Shown here: one piece after another, positions 43,255-52,648 of the stretch | Layout of the letters: every line of letters starts with the position of its first letter | How positions within the stretch are numbered: position 1 is the first letter of the stretch | NCBI RefSeq assembly: GCF_001426225.1 | Contig: NZ_LMRT01000016.1 | Location: 1-64,000, forward strand | From: Allobosea sp. Leaf344 | GTDB lineage: Bacteria; Pseudomonadota; Alphaproteobacteria; Rhizobiales; Beijerinckiaceae | Direction: 5' to 3' | DNA: 64,000 nt | Notes under the pieces: generated by a model | Database searches by the model: none | Seen by the model: only the letters and a program-made list of their open reading frames with translations | Told to the model about the DNA's origin: nothing | Made by a program: the position numbers and the translations under genes

Positions 43255-43879
43255 CGGGGCCTTCTGCGTCCATGCCGTTCGCGATGGCGCGCGGCATGGA
43301 TCGGAGGCCTGTTCGACTGGGCTGACGGCCGAGCGCCCCATCCGGCCATAGCGCCCATCGTCTGCGAACCGGAGCAAAGGCTTCCGTGCGATGGTTTCGC
43401 TCGGCACCACCAGGCACCGGTTCGCGCCATGGTGTTCCGGCCAGGCGAACGGATCGGGTCGGGTCGGGTGATGCCTCCCGGCAGACTTCATCTCTCGTCC
43501 CGCTCCGCCGAAGTCTTCAGCCGCTTCCGCTGCAGCCTATCCGGTCCCGTCTGTCGCCGATCGGGGAGAGCGATTTCCTCTGAGTCAGTCGTCCCATAGG
43601 ATTTAACTAGTCGGCTCAAACATTATGTTGCTCGGTGGCAACAGCGAATTCTTAAATCGCGCAAATTGTCTAGCTATCTCGCATTCGGATTGATCGATCG
43701 CGCATCTGGCGTATGATCACTTTACGTTTGGTCGCTGATTTGGCGTTCGCCTGCGAATCCGGCCAGCGCCGCATCGGACAGCCAGGGGCCGACATCTGCG
43801 CGGCGACGGTCTGCCGGGATCGCCGCCGAGAGGCCGAGCCAAGGCCCGAGGGTCTCGAAACTCAGTGTGGGGGTTACCA
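43255..43879. other. Intergenic region upstream of the porin gene (625 bases)
   Basis: This is a long gap with no convincing open frame. The part from 43595 to 43740 is AT-rich and probably holds the porin promoter. It includes TGTTGC-N6-GCAACA (43626-43643), a perfect inverted repeat that could be an operator. Confidence 0.5.
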
Positions 43880-45199
43880 ATGAAGCTCGCAAAATGCCTC
43901 CTCCTCGGTTCCGCCGCCGGCTTCGCCGCGGTCGCCGGGGCACAGGCCGCCGATCTTCCCTCGCGGAAGGCCGCTCCCGTCGAATATGTCCGGGTCTGCT
44001 CGACCTATGGCGCGGGCTTCTTCTACATTCCGGGCACCGAGACCTGCCTGCGCATAGGCGGCCGTATCCGCGCCGAATATCTGGTCCAGGAGACGTTCGA
44101 CGGCGTCGGCCTCGACACCGCCGACGGCTATGGTTTCCGCGCTCGTGGCCGTCTGAACATCGACGCCCGCACCGCCACCGCCTACGGCACGCTGCGCACC
44201 TTCATCCGCTTCGAGATGACCGTCTCGAACGGCTCCTATGGCCAGGGCACCAATTCGACGGGGCCGCAATTCGTCGCCGTTCGCGGTGGCGCCGGCGGCA
44301 CCGCGTCGAATCTCGACAAGGGCTTCATCCAGTTCGGTCCCATCACCGCCGGTCGCGCCCAGTCCTTCTTCGACTTCTACGCGACGGTCCATAATTACGG
44401 CCCGATCCGCTCGTCGGACACGGCGGTCAATCTCCTGGCCTATACCGCCACCTTCGGCTCCGGCTTCTCGGCGACGATCTCGCTGGAAGACCGTTCGGAG
44501 CGCCAGGTCGTCGGCAACTTCGTCTCGGGCGGCCAGACCTATCCCGACATCGTCGGTTCGTTGAACCTGACGCAGGGCTGGGGCTCGGCTCAGCTGTCGG
44601 GTGCCGTGTTCGAGCGTAATGGCCAAACGGGCCAAGGTTTTCCTGGCGGCGCCTCGGACAAGACCGGTTTCGCCATCCAGGGCGGCGTCAAGATCAACCT
44701 GCCCATGCTCGCCGCCGGCGACGAGCTCTGGCTGCAGGCCGCCTATACCGAGGGTGGCATCTCCTATCTCGGCTATGGCGGCGGCAGCGGCTCGAGCTGG
44801 GGGCCGAACTCCAATGTCGGCCGTCTGGCCTTCGCCAATTCGGACGCCAATGTCGACGTCAACGGCCGCACGTCGCTGACCAAGGCCTATTCGTTGACCG
44901 CCGCCCTGCTGCACTACTGGACCCCCACGATCCGCCAGGCCGTGTATGGCTCGTATTCGGAGCTCGATTATAGCCGCGGCGTCTTCATCGGCGGCGTCGC
45001 CAATCAGGACCCGAAGGAGTTCCGCATCGGGTCGAACCTCGTCTGGTCGCCGGTCTCCGGGCTCGATATCGGCGTCGAGGTTCTCTACGCCTGGGCCGAG
45101 GTCAAGACCCGCATCCAGGCTGCCGGCCGTCCGGCCGGCGTCCTGATCAAGTCGGACGACGCTCTGTCGGCCCGCCTGCGGATCCAGCGCGACTTCTGA
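43880..45199 (+). CDS. Major outer-membrane porin (Porin_2 family)
   Basis: This 439-residue general porin is typical of Hyphomicrobiales. The signal peptide MKLAKCLLLGSAAGFAAVAGAQA is followed by the conserved mature start ADLPSRKAAPVEYVRVCSTYGAGFFYIPGTETCLRIGGRIRAEYL, with the family's paired cysteines. The barrel ends with LSARLRIQRDF, a terminal Phe as required for outer-membrane insertion. The codon bias is tighter than in neighbouring genes, as for highly expressed genes. It has its own promoter region and terminator. Confidence 0.96.
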   Translation: MKLAKCLLLGSAAGFAAVAGAQAADLPSRKAAPVEYVRVCSTYGAGFFYIPGTETCLRIGGRIRAEYLVQETFDGVGLDTADGYGFRARGRLNIDARTATAYGTLRTFIRFEMTVSNGSYGQGTNSTGPQFVAVRGGAGGTASNLDKGFIQFGPITAGRAQSFFDFYATVHNYGPIRSSDTAVNLLAYTATFGSGFSATISLEDRSERQVVGNFVSGGQTYPDIVGSLNLTQGWGSAQLSGAVFERNGQTGQGFPGGASDKTGFAIQGGVKINLPMLAAGDELWLQAAYTEGGISYLGYGGGSGSSWGPNSNVGRLAFANSDANVDVNGRTSLTKAYSLTAALLHYWTPTIRQAVYGSYSELDYSRGVFIGGVANQDPKEFRIGSNLVWSPVSGLDIGVEVLYAWAEVKTRIQAAGRPAGVLIKSDDALSARLRIQRDF

Positions 45200-45221
45200 T
45201 CGGCCACAGCCGATCACGTCG

Positions 45222-45250
45222 GAAAGCCCCGGGGAAACCCGGGCTTTTCC
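45222..45250 (+). terminator. Rho-independent terminator after the porin gene
   Basis: AAAGCCC (45223-45229) pairs with GGGCTTT (45241-45247), extended by internal CGGG/CCCG-type pairing around a GAAA-like loop, and runs into TTTTCC. It lies 25 bases after the porin stop. Confidence 0.7.
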
Positions 45251-45300
45251 TGTTTCGCGACGGTGTCGATGGCGCCGGCGCGCTGCGTCGTCCCGCGCCG

Positions 45301-46374
45301 TCAGGCCGCTTCCTCCCGCAGCCATTCGTCGAAGAGGACATAGCCGACCGCGAGCGTGACCGGGCCGGTGAACAGCCCGATCATCCCGTCGACCACCAGC
45401 CCGCCGATGACCCCCACCAGGATCAGCGGCATCGGCACGTCGAGCCCCCTGGCCAGCATGAAGGGCTTGAGCAGATTGTCGCTCGCCGCGGCCAGCACGG
45501 TCCAGAGACCGAAGGCCACGGCGATGCCGGTCGGCTCGTTGAAGGCGACATAGACCACGGCCGGCAGCGCCAGCAGCACCACCGGCAGCTGCAGGATCCC
45601 GAAGACGAAGGCCAGAAGGGACAGGACGCCGGCAAAGGAAATCCCGACCATGAAGAAGCCGATCCCGAGCAGCACCGTCTGGATGAAGGCGACGCCGACA
45701 ATGCCCTGGACGACGGCGCGGATGGTCGAGGCCGTCAGCTGGATGAGGCTGCGCGCCCGCGGCCTGTCGCCGGTGATCCGGGCGGCGAGGGCGCCAGCGA
45801 AACGATAGGTCTGTTCGCCATAGGCGAGCAGCACCGAGGCGAAAGCCAGCGAGATCAGCGTGGTGGCGAGCCCGCCCGCCAGGCCGCCGGCGAAGCCGCC
45901 GAGCCAATCCGCCCCCTGCCGGATCTGCGGGCGGTATTGCTGCAGCATGGCGGGCAGATCGGCCGCCGCGGCATCCCAGCGGACCCGCAGCGTGTGTCCG
46001 ACCAGCGGGATCCGCTCGAGCCAGAGCGGCCGGGCCGGCATGACGAGCCCGTGCTCGTTGACATAGGCGACGACCCGCAGGGCGGTTCGCAGCAGCGAGT
46101 CGGTGACGAAGAGGATCGGCACCAGCACCAGCAGGACGCCGACGAGCCCGATGACCACGGCGGATACGGCATTGCCGAGCCTCGCCCGCCTTTTCAGCCA
46201 GAGATGCATCGGGCTCAGCATCACGGCGAGCAGCGTGGTCCAGAGCACAAGCCCGAGGAAGGGCCTCGCGATCCGGTAGCAGGCATAGGCCAGGATCGCG
46301 ATCAGCGCGAGGCGCAGCGCGATATCGACGATTTTCTGGGTCGAGGGCGGTCCCGGGCTGGTGGATGCCGGCAT
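45301..46374 (-). CDS. AI-2E-family permease (PerM/UPF0118)
   Basis: This 357-residue membrane protein belongs to the AI-2E/PerM family. There are about eight helices: an N-terminal pair (LALIAILAYACYRIARPFLGLVLWTTLLAVMLSPM), a large loop, and the conserved C-terminal block VPMPLILVGVIGGLVVDGMIGLFTGPVTLAVGYVLFDEWL. Family members have been linked to autoinducer-2, Na+/H+ or organic-ion transport, so the substrate is open. It lies 73 bases after the AspT-like gene on the same strand and is probably the last gene of the decarboxylase operon. Confidence 0.87.
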   Translation of the reverse strand: MPASTSPGPPSTQKIVDIALRLALIAILAYACYRIARPFLGLVLWTTLLAVMLSPMHLWLKRRARLGNAVSAVVIGLVGVLLVLVPILFVTDSLLRTALRVVAYVNEHGLVMPARPLWLERIPLVGHTLRVRWDAAAADLPAMLQQYRPQIRQGADWLGGFAGGLAGGLATTLISLAFASVLLAYGEQTYRFAGALAARITGDRPRARSLIQLTASTIRAVVQGIVGVAFIQTVLLGIGFFMVGISFAGVLSLLAFVFGILQLPVVLLALPAVVYVAFNEPTGIAVAFGLWTVLAAASDNLLKPFMLARGLDVPMPLILVGVIGGLVVDGMIGLFTGPVTLAVGYVLFDEWLREEAA

Positions 46375-46447
46375 GGGCGAGCTCCGATGGCGATGCGGGT
46401 TCCAGGCACCTCCGGCCGAGGCTGCGCGGCGGATGTCGCGCGTCGGC

Positions 46448-48139
46448 CTAGGTCGAGAAGGACATCATCGCGACGAGCACCGGGCCCCAGGCGGTGAGCA
46501 GGATGTTTCCCAGCGCGTAGGGCACGGTGTAGCCGAGCGCGGGATAGCTGCTCTGCGCCTCGTCCTGCACGGCGCGCAGGGCCGCGGTGATCGTGCCCGC
46601 GCCGGCGCAGGCGCCCAGCACGATCAGCGGGTTCATCTTCAGCACGTAGCGCCCGAAGAGGATGCCCAGCGTATGCGGCAGCACGGCCGAGATCAGGCCG
46701 ACCGCGACGAGGCTGACGCCGCTGCTCTGCAGCCCGCTGACGAAACTCGGGCCGGCGCTGAGCCCGACGATGCCGATGAACATGCTGAGGCCCAGCGTGT
46801 CGAAGATCCAGATCGCCGGTTCCGGGATCCGGCCGAAGAACGGGTAGATGCTGCGCAGCCAGCCGAAGACCAGCCCCATGATCAGCGCGCCGCCGCTCGC
46901 CGTGAGGGTCAGCGGTACGCCCCAGACGACCACCGAGAGCAGCCCGACGAGCCCGCCGAGAACGATGCCGGTGCCGACGAAGATCATGTCGGTGGCGGCC
47001 GTCGGACGGTCGGGATAGCCGATCTCCTGCGCGGCGCGCTCGACATCGGCGACCGTTCCGATCAGCCGCATGACGTCGCCGCGATCGATGACCGTGTCGG
47101 GTGCGACCGGCACCTCCAGCCCCGAGCGGAGCAGCTTGGCGAGAAAGACCCCGCGCGCGATACTGCTGCCGCTGAGCTCCTCCATCCGCTTGCCCGCGAT
47201 CGAGCGGTTGGTGACGATCACGTCGAGCGCCTCCACCGGCATGTCGAGCAGCGCGATGTCGCTGACCTCGGGGCCGATCACGTCGCCGCGCAGCGCATGG
47301 GCCTGGTGGCGGGCGATGACGGCGACGATGTCCCCCTCCCGGATCACCAGATCGGGCCTGGGCTCGAGCAGCGCGTCGTTCTGGCGGACGCGCACCACGA
47401 AGGCCCTCGTCTCGCGCGGCAAGGCTTCCAACTCGCCGATGCTGCGGTTGAAGAAGGCGGGGTTGGTGACGCGATAGGCGCGGACATCGAAGGGGCGCGC
47501 CGCCGAAAGCTGACCCTGCCCGAGACCCTCGCCTTCCGCGAAGCGGGAGCGGATCTTGGCGGCCTCGTCGCGAAGATTGGTGCGCATCAGCTTCGGGCCG
47601 ATGGTCGGGATGTACCAGACCAGCACGGCCGTACCGACGAGATAGGTCACCGCATAGGCAACCGGGATGTTGTTGATCAGCGCCGTCTTGTCCGCGGCCG
47701 GAAGCTCGAGCCGGTTGATCGCATCGGCGGCGGTGCCGATCACGGTCGATTCCGAGAAGGCGCCGGCGAGCAGCCCCGCGGCCGTGCCGATGTCGTATCC
47801 CAGCAGCTTCGACATGGCGAAGGCGGTGAGCAGGCAGGATGTGCAGATCAGCACCGTCAGCGCGAGCTGCGGCAGGGCGTCCTTCTTGAGGCCGCGGAAG
47901 AATTGGGGTCCGACCTTGTAGCCGGTCGTGAACAGGAAGAGGTCGAAGAAGATCGTCTTGACCAGAGCCGGGACCTTGATGTCGAGCTGCCCGATCAGCA
48001 CGCCCGCGAGCAGCGAGCCGACGACGATGCCCAGGCTGAAGCTGCCGAATTTCACGCGTCCGATCAGGAAGCCGACCGCGATCGTCAGGAAGATCGCCAG
48101 CTCCGGATTCTGCCGCAGCGCAGAAACGAAGTAGTCCAT
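46448..48139 (-). CDS. AspT-family exchanger (aspartate:alanine antiporter-like), copy 1
   Basis: This 563-residue protein has the AspT layout: an N-terminal membrane half (NPELAIFLTIAVGFLIGRVKFGSFSLGIVVGSLLAGVLIGQL), two central RCK_C/TrkA_C-like domains (about 205-375), and a C-terminal membrane half ending KMNPLIVLGACAGAGTITAALRAVQDEAQS. AspT exchanges an amino acid for its decarboxylation product. GGGGGAG precedes the ATG at 48139. The paralogous exchanger lies 80 bases upstream in the operon. Substrates probably match the neighbouring decarboxylase, but this is not shown by sequence. Confidence 0.87.
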   Translation of the reverse strand: MDYFVSALRQNPELAIFLTIAVGFLIGRVKFGSFSLGIVVGSLLAGVLIGQLDIKVPALVKTIFFDLFLFTTGYKVGPQFFRGLKKDALPQLALTVLICTSCLLTAFAMSKLLGYDIGTAAGLLAGAFSESTVIGTAADAINRLELPAADKTALINNIPVAYAVTYLVGTAVLVWYIPTIGPKLMRTNLRDEAAKIRSRFAEGEGLGQGQLSAARPFDVRAYRVTNPAFFNRSIGELEALPRETRAFVVRVRQNDALLEPRPDLVIREGDIVAVIARHQAHALRGDVIGPEVSDIALLDMPVEALDVIVTNRSIAGKRMEELSGSSIARGVFLAKLLRSGLEVPVAPDTVIDRGDVMRLIGTVADVERAAQEIGYPDRPTAATDMIFVGTGIVLGGLVGLLSVVVWGVPLTLTASGGALIMGLVFGWLRSIYPFFGRIPEPAIWIFDTLGLSMFIGIVGLSAGPSFVSGLQSSGVSLVAVGLISAVLPHTLGILFGRYVLKMNPLIVLGACAGAGTITAALRAVQDEAQSSYPALGYTVPYALGNILLTAWGPVLVAMMSFST

Positions 48140-48219
48140 GTGCAGCTCCCCCGGCCTTGAAGAAAAAGGGGGCGGCGAAGCGATTGCCGCTGCGCCGCCC
48201 TGATCGTCGTTGGAGGAGC

Positions 48220-49926
48220 TCAGCTGCCCAGGATCATCGCGAAATAGCCGAACACCGTCAGCAGCACGCCCGACACCGCATAGGCGACGGGGAAGCCGAT
48301 CCAGGGGACGTTGCTCTGGATCTCGACGGCGGCCTCCCGGCAGGGTCCGGAATGGCTGCGGGCGCCGGCGACGCCGCCCATCAGCACGGCCGGGTTCATC
48401 TTGAAGACATGGTAGCCGATCGCCCAGACGATGACGGGCGGCACCGAGCAGGCGATGAAGCCGACCAGGAAGATCTTCACCGCCAGCAGGCCGGTCAGCT
48501 GCGTCAGCAGCGAATTGCCGGCGTTGATGCCGACGATCGCGACGAAGACGACGAGCCCGAGATCCTCCAGCACGTTGCGCGCGGCATTCGGCGTATTGCC
48601 GAAGAAGCGCAGCCGCGACGACAGCGAGGAGATGATCACGCCCGAGACCAGGAGGCCGCCGGCATTGCCGAGGCCGATCGAGGCGCCGAAGGCCGGGAAC
48701 TGGATGGCGCCGATCAGGAAGCCCAGCACCATGCCGATCGACAGCGTCAGCAGATCGGTCGCCGTGCTCGGCCGCACCACCCGGCCGAACAGCGCGCCGA
48801 CGCGGCTGACGGCGTCCTTGAGCCCGACCAGCGTCAGCACGTCCATGCGCTGCAGGACTGTGTCGGTGCCGATCGGCAAGGTGACGCCACCGCGTTCCAG
48901 CTTCACCAGCTGGATCTGGTTGACGTCCGGCAAAGCGCGCAGCTCGCGATGGGTCAGCTTGAGCATGTCGCGGTTGGTGACCAGGATCTCGGCCTGGTCG
49001 AGCGGGATGTCGAGCGCCTGCCGGTCGGAGACTTCAGGCCCGATCAGGCCCATCTTCTCCGTCATGGTCTCGCGGCGGCCGCCCAGTGCGACGACATCGC
49101 CGAGCTGCAGAACGAGATCATCCGAGACGCCGAGCTTGTCGCCCTTACGCACCACGTTGACCACCCGGTATTCCGGGTTGGCGCGCAGCAGGGCGCCGAT
49201 CGGCTTGCCGTCCCATTCGCTGTTCTCGAGCCGATAGGCCCGGACGCCACCCGGAGACCAGGCCGAGAGCGCGGGCGCATCGCCGCTGGCGACGCCGTGC
49301 TTGACCTCATAGTCGCGCGCGGCGGCCCGGGCGTCGACGCCCCACCAGGTCGGCAGATATTTGGTGATCAGGATGATGCCGACGGTGCCCCAGATATAGG
49401 TGATGCCGTAGGAGAGGGCGATCATCGAGGAGACCTGCTCCGGCGTCGTCCCCGGAGGCAGCGCGACCACCCCGGCATTCACGGCTTCTTCGGCCGAGCC
49501 GATCGCCGCCGACATGGTCTGCGAGCCGGCGAGGATGCCGCCTGCCGCGCCGGGCGGCAGATCGAGCAATTGCGCGCCCACCACCACCAGAGCGAGACCG
49601 ATGACGCAGCTGACCACCGCCAGCCCGGTGAAGCGCAAACCGTCGCCGCCGAGGCTGTTGACGAAGGAGGGGCCGACGCGCAGGCCGACGCCATACATGA
49701 AGAGGTAGTAGAACATCGATTTGGTGAAGTTGTTCAGCTCGAGCTTGACCCCGTAGACCGAGGCCCAGACCGACAGGCCGCAGCCCACGATGATCGCCGC
49801 CGCGACCATGCCCAGGCCGTAGCCGGCGATGCTCTGGCGCCCGATCCAGATCGCCAGTCCGACGGTCAGGAACAGCAGGATGAAGGGGTTCGCACCCAGA
49901 TAGTTGAAAAAGCCGGCCATCATCAT
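48220..49926 (-). CDS. AspT-family exchanger, copy 2
   Basis: This 568-residue paralogue has the same order: membrane half (NPFILLFLTVGLAIWIGRQSIAGYGLGMVAAAIIVGCGLSVW), two TrkA_C-like domains (about 210-380), membrane half (GLGNAGGLLVSGVIISSLSSRLRF and KMNPAVLMGGVAGARSHSGPC). It is only moderately similar to copy 1, so the two may form a heteromeric exchanger or transport different substrates. Three ATG codons stand in tandem at the start (49926). The decarboxylase stop is 16 bases upstream, so the pair is co-transcribed. Confidence 0.87.
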   Translation of the reverse strand: MMMAGFFNYLGANPFILLFLTVGLAIWIGRQSIAGYGLGMVAAAIIVGCGLSVWASVYGVKLELNNFTKSMFYYLFMYGVGLRVGPSFVNSLGGDGLRFTGLAVVSCVIGLALVVVGAQLLDLPPGAAGGILAGSQTMSAAIGSAEEAVNAGVVALPPGTTPEQVSSMIALSYGITYIWGTVGIILITKYLPTWWGVDARAAARDYEVKHGVASGDAPALSAWSPGGVRAYRLENSEWDGKPIGALLRANPEYRVVNVVRKGDKLGVSDDLVLQLGDVVALGGRRETMTEKMGLIGPEVSDRQALDIPLDQAEILVTNRDMLKLTHRELRALPDVNQIQLVKLERGGVTLPIGTDTVLQRMDVLTLVGLKDAVSRVGALFGRVVRPSTATDLLTLSIGMVLGFLIGAIQFPAFGASIGLGNAGGLLVSGVIISSLSSRLRFFGNTPNAARNVLEDLGLVVFVAIVGINAGNSLLTQLTGLLAVKIFLVGFIACSVPPVIVWAIGYHVFKMNPAVLMGGVAGARSHSGPCREAAVEIQSNVPWIGFPVAYAVSGVLLTVFGYFAMILGS

Positions 49927-49942
49927 CGTTCCCCTGCCACGC

Positions 49943-52648
49943 TCAGTTCGTCTTGCGATCGAGGACTTCGGGGCGCAGGAGCTTGAGCCCCTTGGCGGCC
50001 TCGTAGCCGTGGATCTCCTTCACATCGAGCTTGCGCATGAAGTCGATGGTCTCGCGGGTGAGCACCTGGCCCGGCACCATGATCGGGAAGCCCGGCGGGT
50101 AGGGGATCACGAAATTGGCCGAGACCAGATCCGGCCCCTGTTCCAGGCGCTTGTCGATCGCCGCGCCGGCGAGCGGCACATATTCGCATTCGTCCTCGAC
50201 ATAGGCGCCGTAGAAGGCGCTGCGCATGTCGCCTTCGGGCGTCTTCTTGCCGGCATCCTTGCGGAAGGCGCGGTGGAAATGGCTGAAGTTCGGCAGGTCC
50301 GGAACATCGTCCATCAGCGATTTGACGCGCGCCTTGAAGGCCTGCTGCACGGCCTCTCCGCCGCCGGCGAGCTCGTCCTCGATCCCGCGCGAGATCTCGA
50401 CCAGCACCCGGATGAGATGCGCGATGTCGCTGCGCGTATTGTTGATGTTCGACTGCAGCAGCACCGAGTTGCGCGATGTCTTGTTGAGCTGGATCTGGTA
50501 CTTGTTCGCCAGCAGCCCCTTGAACTGGGTCCCGTCGAAGCCGGCGGTGCCGCAGACCAGGGTCATGCGGGTCGGATCGAGATAGAACTCGTCCTCGCGC
50601 ATCGCCTTGACGATGTCGCCCCAGCTCACGCCGGGCTGGAGGAAATCGACGAAGCCGGATTTGCGGTATTCGGCCGGGATCAGATCGTCGGCACCGAGCA
50701 CCCTGAAATATTTCGAGATCAGCGGATGCTGGTTGATGGCGATGCGGATCTTCAGCGCGATCGAGATCGCGTTCATCACCAGCCCGTAGCCCTCGAGCTC
50801 CATCTGGCGGCGCGCGACGTCGAGGCTGGCGATCAGCTGCTGGTTGGGGCTGGTCGAGGCATGGGTGAAGACCGCCTCGTGGAACTGGCTCTCGACATGG
50901 GCGAAGTCGACGTCGTTGACCAGTACCATCGAGCCCTGCCGGATCGCCGACATGGATTTATGGGTCGAGTTGGTCTGGTAGACGCGCAGGCGGATCTTGC
51001 GCGGATCGGGGATCAGCCGGGTCTGCAGCAGCGTGGCATCGGACGGCTTCTTGCCGAGCTCGGCCTGCTGCTTCTCATAGGCTTCCAGCGATTCCGGCTG
51101 GCGCATCCAGTCCTTGATCGCGGCGGCGGCGCCCATGGCGGTGCGCGGCCGCAGGAATGGCGACCAATGCGCGAAGCCGGACCAGGCCTCGTCCCAGAGG
51201 AAGATCAGGTCGGGCTTGAGCGCCAGGCACTCCTCCATCACCCGGCGGGTGTTGTACATGTGCCCGTCGAAGGTGCAGTTGGTGAGGTCCAGCAGGCGCA
51301 GCCGGTCGAGCCGGCCCTCGGCCCGCAGCTCCAGCATCACCTTCTTGATCGCGCTGAGCGGCACGGCGCCGTACATCGAATAGCGCGTCAGCGGGAAGGC
51401 CTCGACATAGATCGGCTGACCACCGCTCAGCACCATCCCGTAATGATGGGATTTGTGACAGTTGCGGTCGATGATCGCGACGTCGCCCGGCTTCATCAGG
51501 GCCTGCACCACCATCTTGTTGCTGGTCGAGGTGCCGTTGGTGACGAAGAACACCTTGTCGGCGCCGAAGGCGCGCGCTGCATATTCCTGGGCCTTCTTGA
51601 TGTTGCCGGTCGGCTCCAGCAGGCTGTCGAGCCCCCCCGTGGTCGCGCTGCTCTCGGCGAGAAACAGGTTGATCCCGTAGAATTCGCCCATGTCCCTGAT
51701 CCATTCGGATCTGAACACGGATTTGCCGCGGGCGATCGGCAGCGCATGGAAGGTGCCGATCGGGCGTTGCGCATAGCGCTTGAGATTGTCGAAGAACGGC
51801 GTCTCGAACCGGGCGGCGATGCCTTCCAGGATCGAGAGGTGCAGTTCGAGCGGCTCCTCGATCGCGTAGAAGATGCGGCGGACGCAATCCGCCTTGGGGT
51901 CGCCGGCGAGCTTCTCGACCGCACGGTCGGACAGGATGTAGACGTCGAGCTCGGGGCGCACGCTCTTGAGAATGCGCGCGAGATCGACGCCCGAGGCTTC
52001 CGAGCCGGTATAGTTCAGGATCGGGTCCAGCACCGAGCGCAGAACCGGCGCATCATGGCGCGAGCGGTAGGGCATGTCGTCGGCCGTCACCACCGCCGCG
52101 ATGCGCGGATTGACGAGGGCGGCGCAGACCGCGTCCTCGAGCGAAGCGACGAACACCGTGTCGTAGATGAACTGGTCCTCGCCACGGCGCAGCCGCCGGA
52201 TCTCCTCGCTCATCGCCGGCCAGCGCGAGGGTGGCTGGAGCGTCACGAACAGGGTCTCGAAGGAGGGGCGGCGATGGTCGCCTTGCCCCATCCCGCTCGG
52301 CAGGATGTCCGGCAACTCGTCGCCCGCCCCGGCCATGCCCTGCGCCAGCGTGTCGGCATTGTCGCGGTTGGCGAGGATCGCATCCGAGATCTGCCGGACC
52401 ATCGCCGCCGTGCCCGCCGCATCGTCGGCGTCGAGACGCTGGTCGAGCATCCGCATCACCCGCGAGCCGGGGAAAGCATGAAACTCCTCGATCAGGGCGA
52501 CATCGGCCAAGGCGGCCTTGACGTCGGCGCGACTGGCGTTGCCGGCGTGCCATCCTTGCGCTGCGGCATGCACGAGGCGCCAGCTATCGGCGCGCGCGGA
52601 ATGCATCAGGAAAAAGGCGTCGATACGGGTTCCGGCTGCATTGATCAT
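49943..52648 (-). CDS. Orn/Lys/Arg-type PLP decarboxylase with long N-terminal extension
   Basis: This 901-residue fold-type I decarboxylase belongs to the inducible ornithine/lysine/arginine decarboxylase family, which consumes a proton per amino acid. The PLP lysine is K564 in QTNSTHKSMSAIRQGSMV. FFVTNGTSTSNKMVV, DRNCHKSHHYGMVLSGG and DLIFLWDEAWSGFAHW are the other PLP-site blocks. Usual family members have about 715-755 residues with the lysine near 370-385, so this one has roughly 180 extra residues before the catalytic core. ATG 52648 with GAGGGTGAA upstream is better than the TTG at 52663. It heads an operon with two AspT-family exchangers. Substrate unknown. Confidence 0.88.
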   Translation of the reverse strand: MINAAGTRIDAFFLMHSARADSWRLVHAAAQGWHAGNASRADVKAALADVALIEEFHAFPGSRVMRMLDQRLDADDAAGTAAMVRQISDAILANRDNADTLAQGMAGAGDELPDILPSGMGQGDHRRPSFETLFVTLQPPSRWPAMSEEIRRLRRGEDQFIYDTVFVASLEDAVCAALVNPRIAAVVTADDMPYRSRHDAPVLRSVLDPILNYTGSEASGVDLARILKSVRPELDVYILSDRAVEKLAGDPKADCVRRIFYAIEEPLELHLSILEGIAARFETPFFDNLKRYAQRPIGTFHALPIARGKSVFRSEWIRDMGEFYGINLFLAESSATTGGLDSLLEPTGNIKKAQEYAARAFGADKVFFVTNGTSTSNKMVVQALMKPGDVAIIDRNCHKSHHYGMVLSGGQPIYVEAFPLTRYSMYGAVPLSAIKKVMLELRAEGRLDRLRLLDLTNCTFDGHMYNTRRVMEECLALKPDLIFLWDEAWSGFAHWSPFLRPRTAMGAAAAIKDWMRQPESLEAYEKQQAELGKKPSDATLLQTRLIPDPRKIRLRVYQTNSTHKSMSAIRQGSMVLVNDVDFAHVESQFHEAVFTHASTSPNQQLIASLDVARRQMELEGYGLVMNAISIALKIRIAINQHPLISKYFRVLGADDLIPAEYRKSGFVDFLQPGVSWGDIVKAMREDEFYLDPTRMTLVCGTAGFDGTQFKGLLANKYQIQLNKTSRNSVLLQSNINNTRSDIAHLIRVLVEISRGIEDELAGGGEAVQQAFKARVKSLMDDVPDLPNFSHFHRAFRKDAGKKTPEGDMRSAFYGAYVEDECEYVPLAGAAIDKRLEQGPDLVSANFVIPYPPGFPIMVPGQVLTRETIDFMRKLDVKEIHGYEAAKGLKLLRPEVLDRKTN

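Noticed and set aside
43386..43583. Plus-strand open frame of 65 codons upstream of the porin gene
   Set aside because: No ribosome-binding site, no conserved look, and poor third-position bias.
43874..45907. Long minus-strand open frame across the porin gene and into the AI-2E-family gene
   Set aside because: It crosses a clear terminator and two confidently identified genes, and has no recognisable domain.
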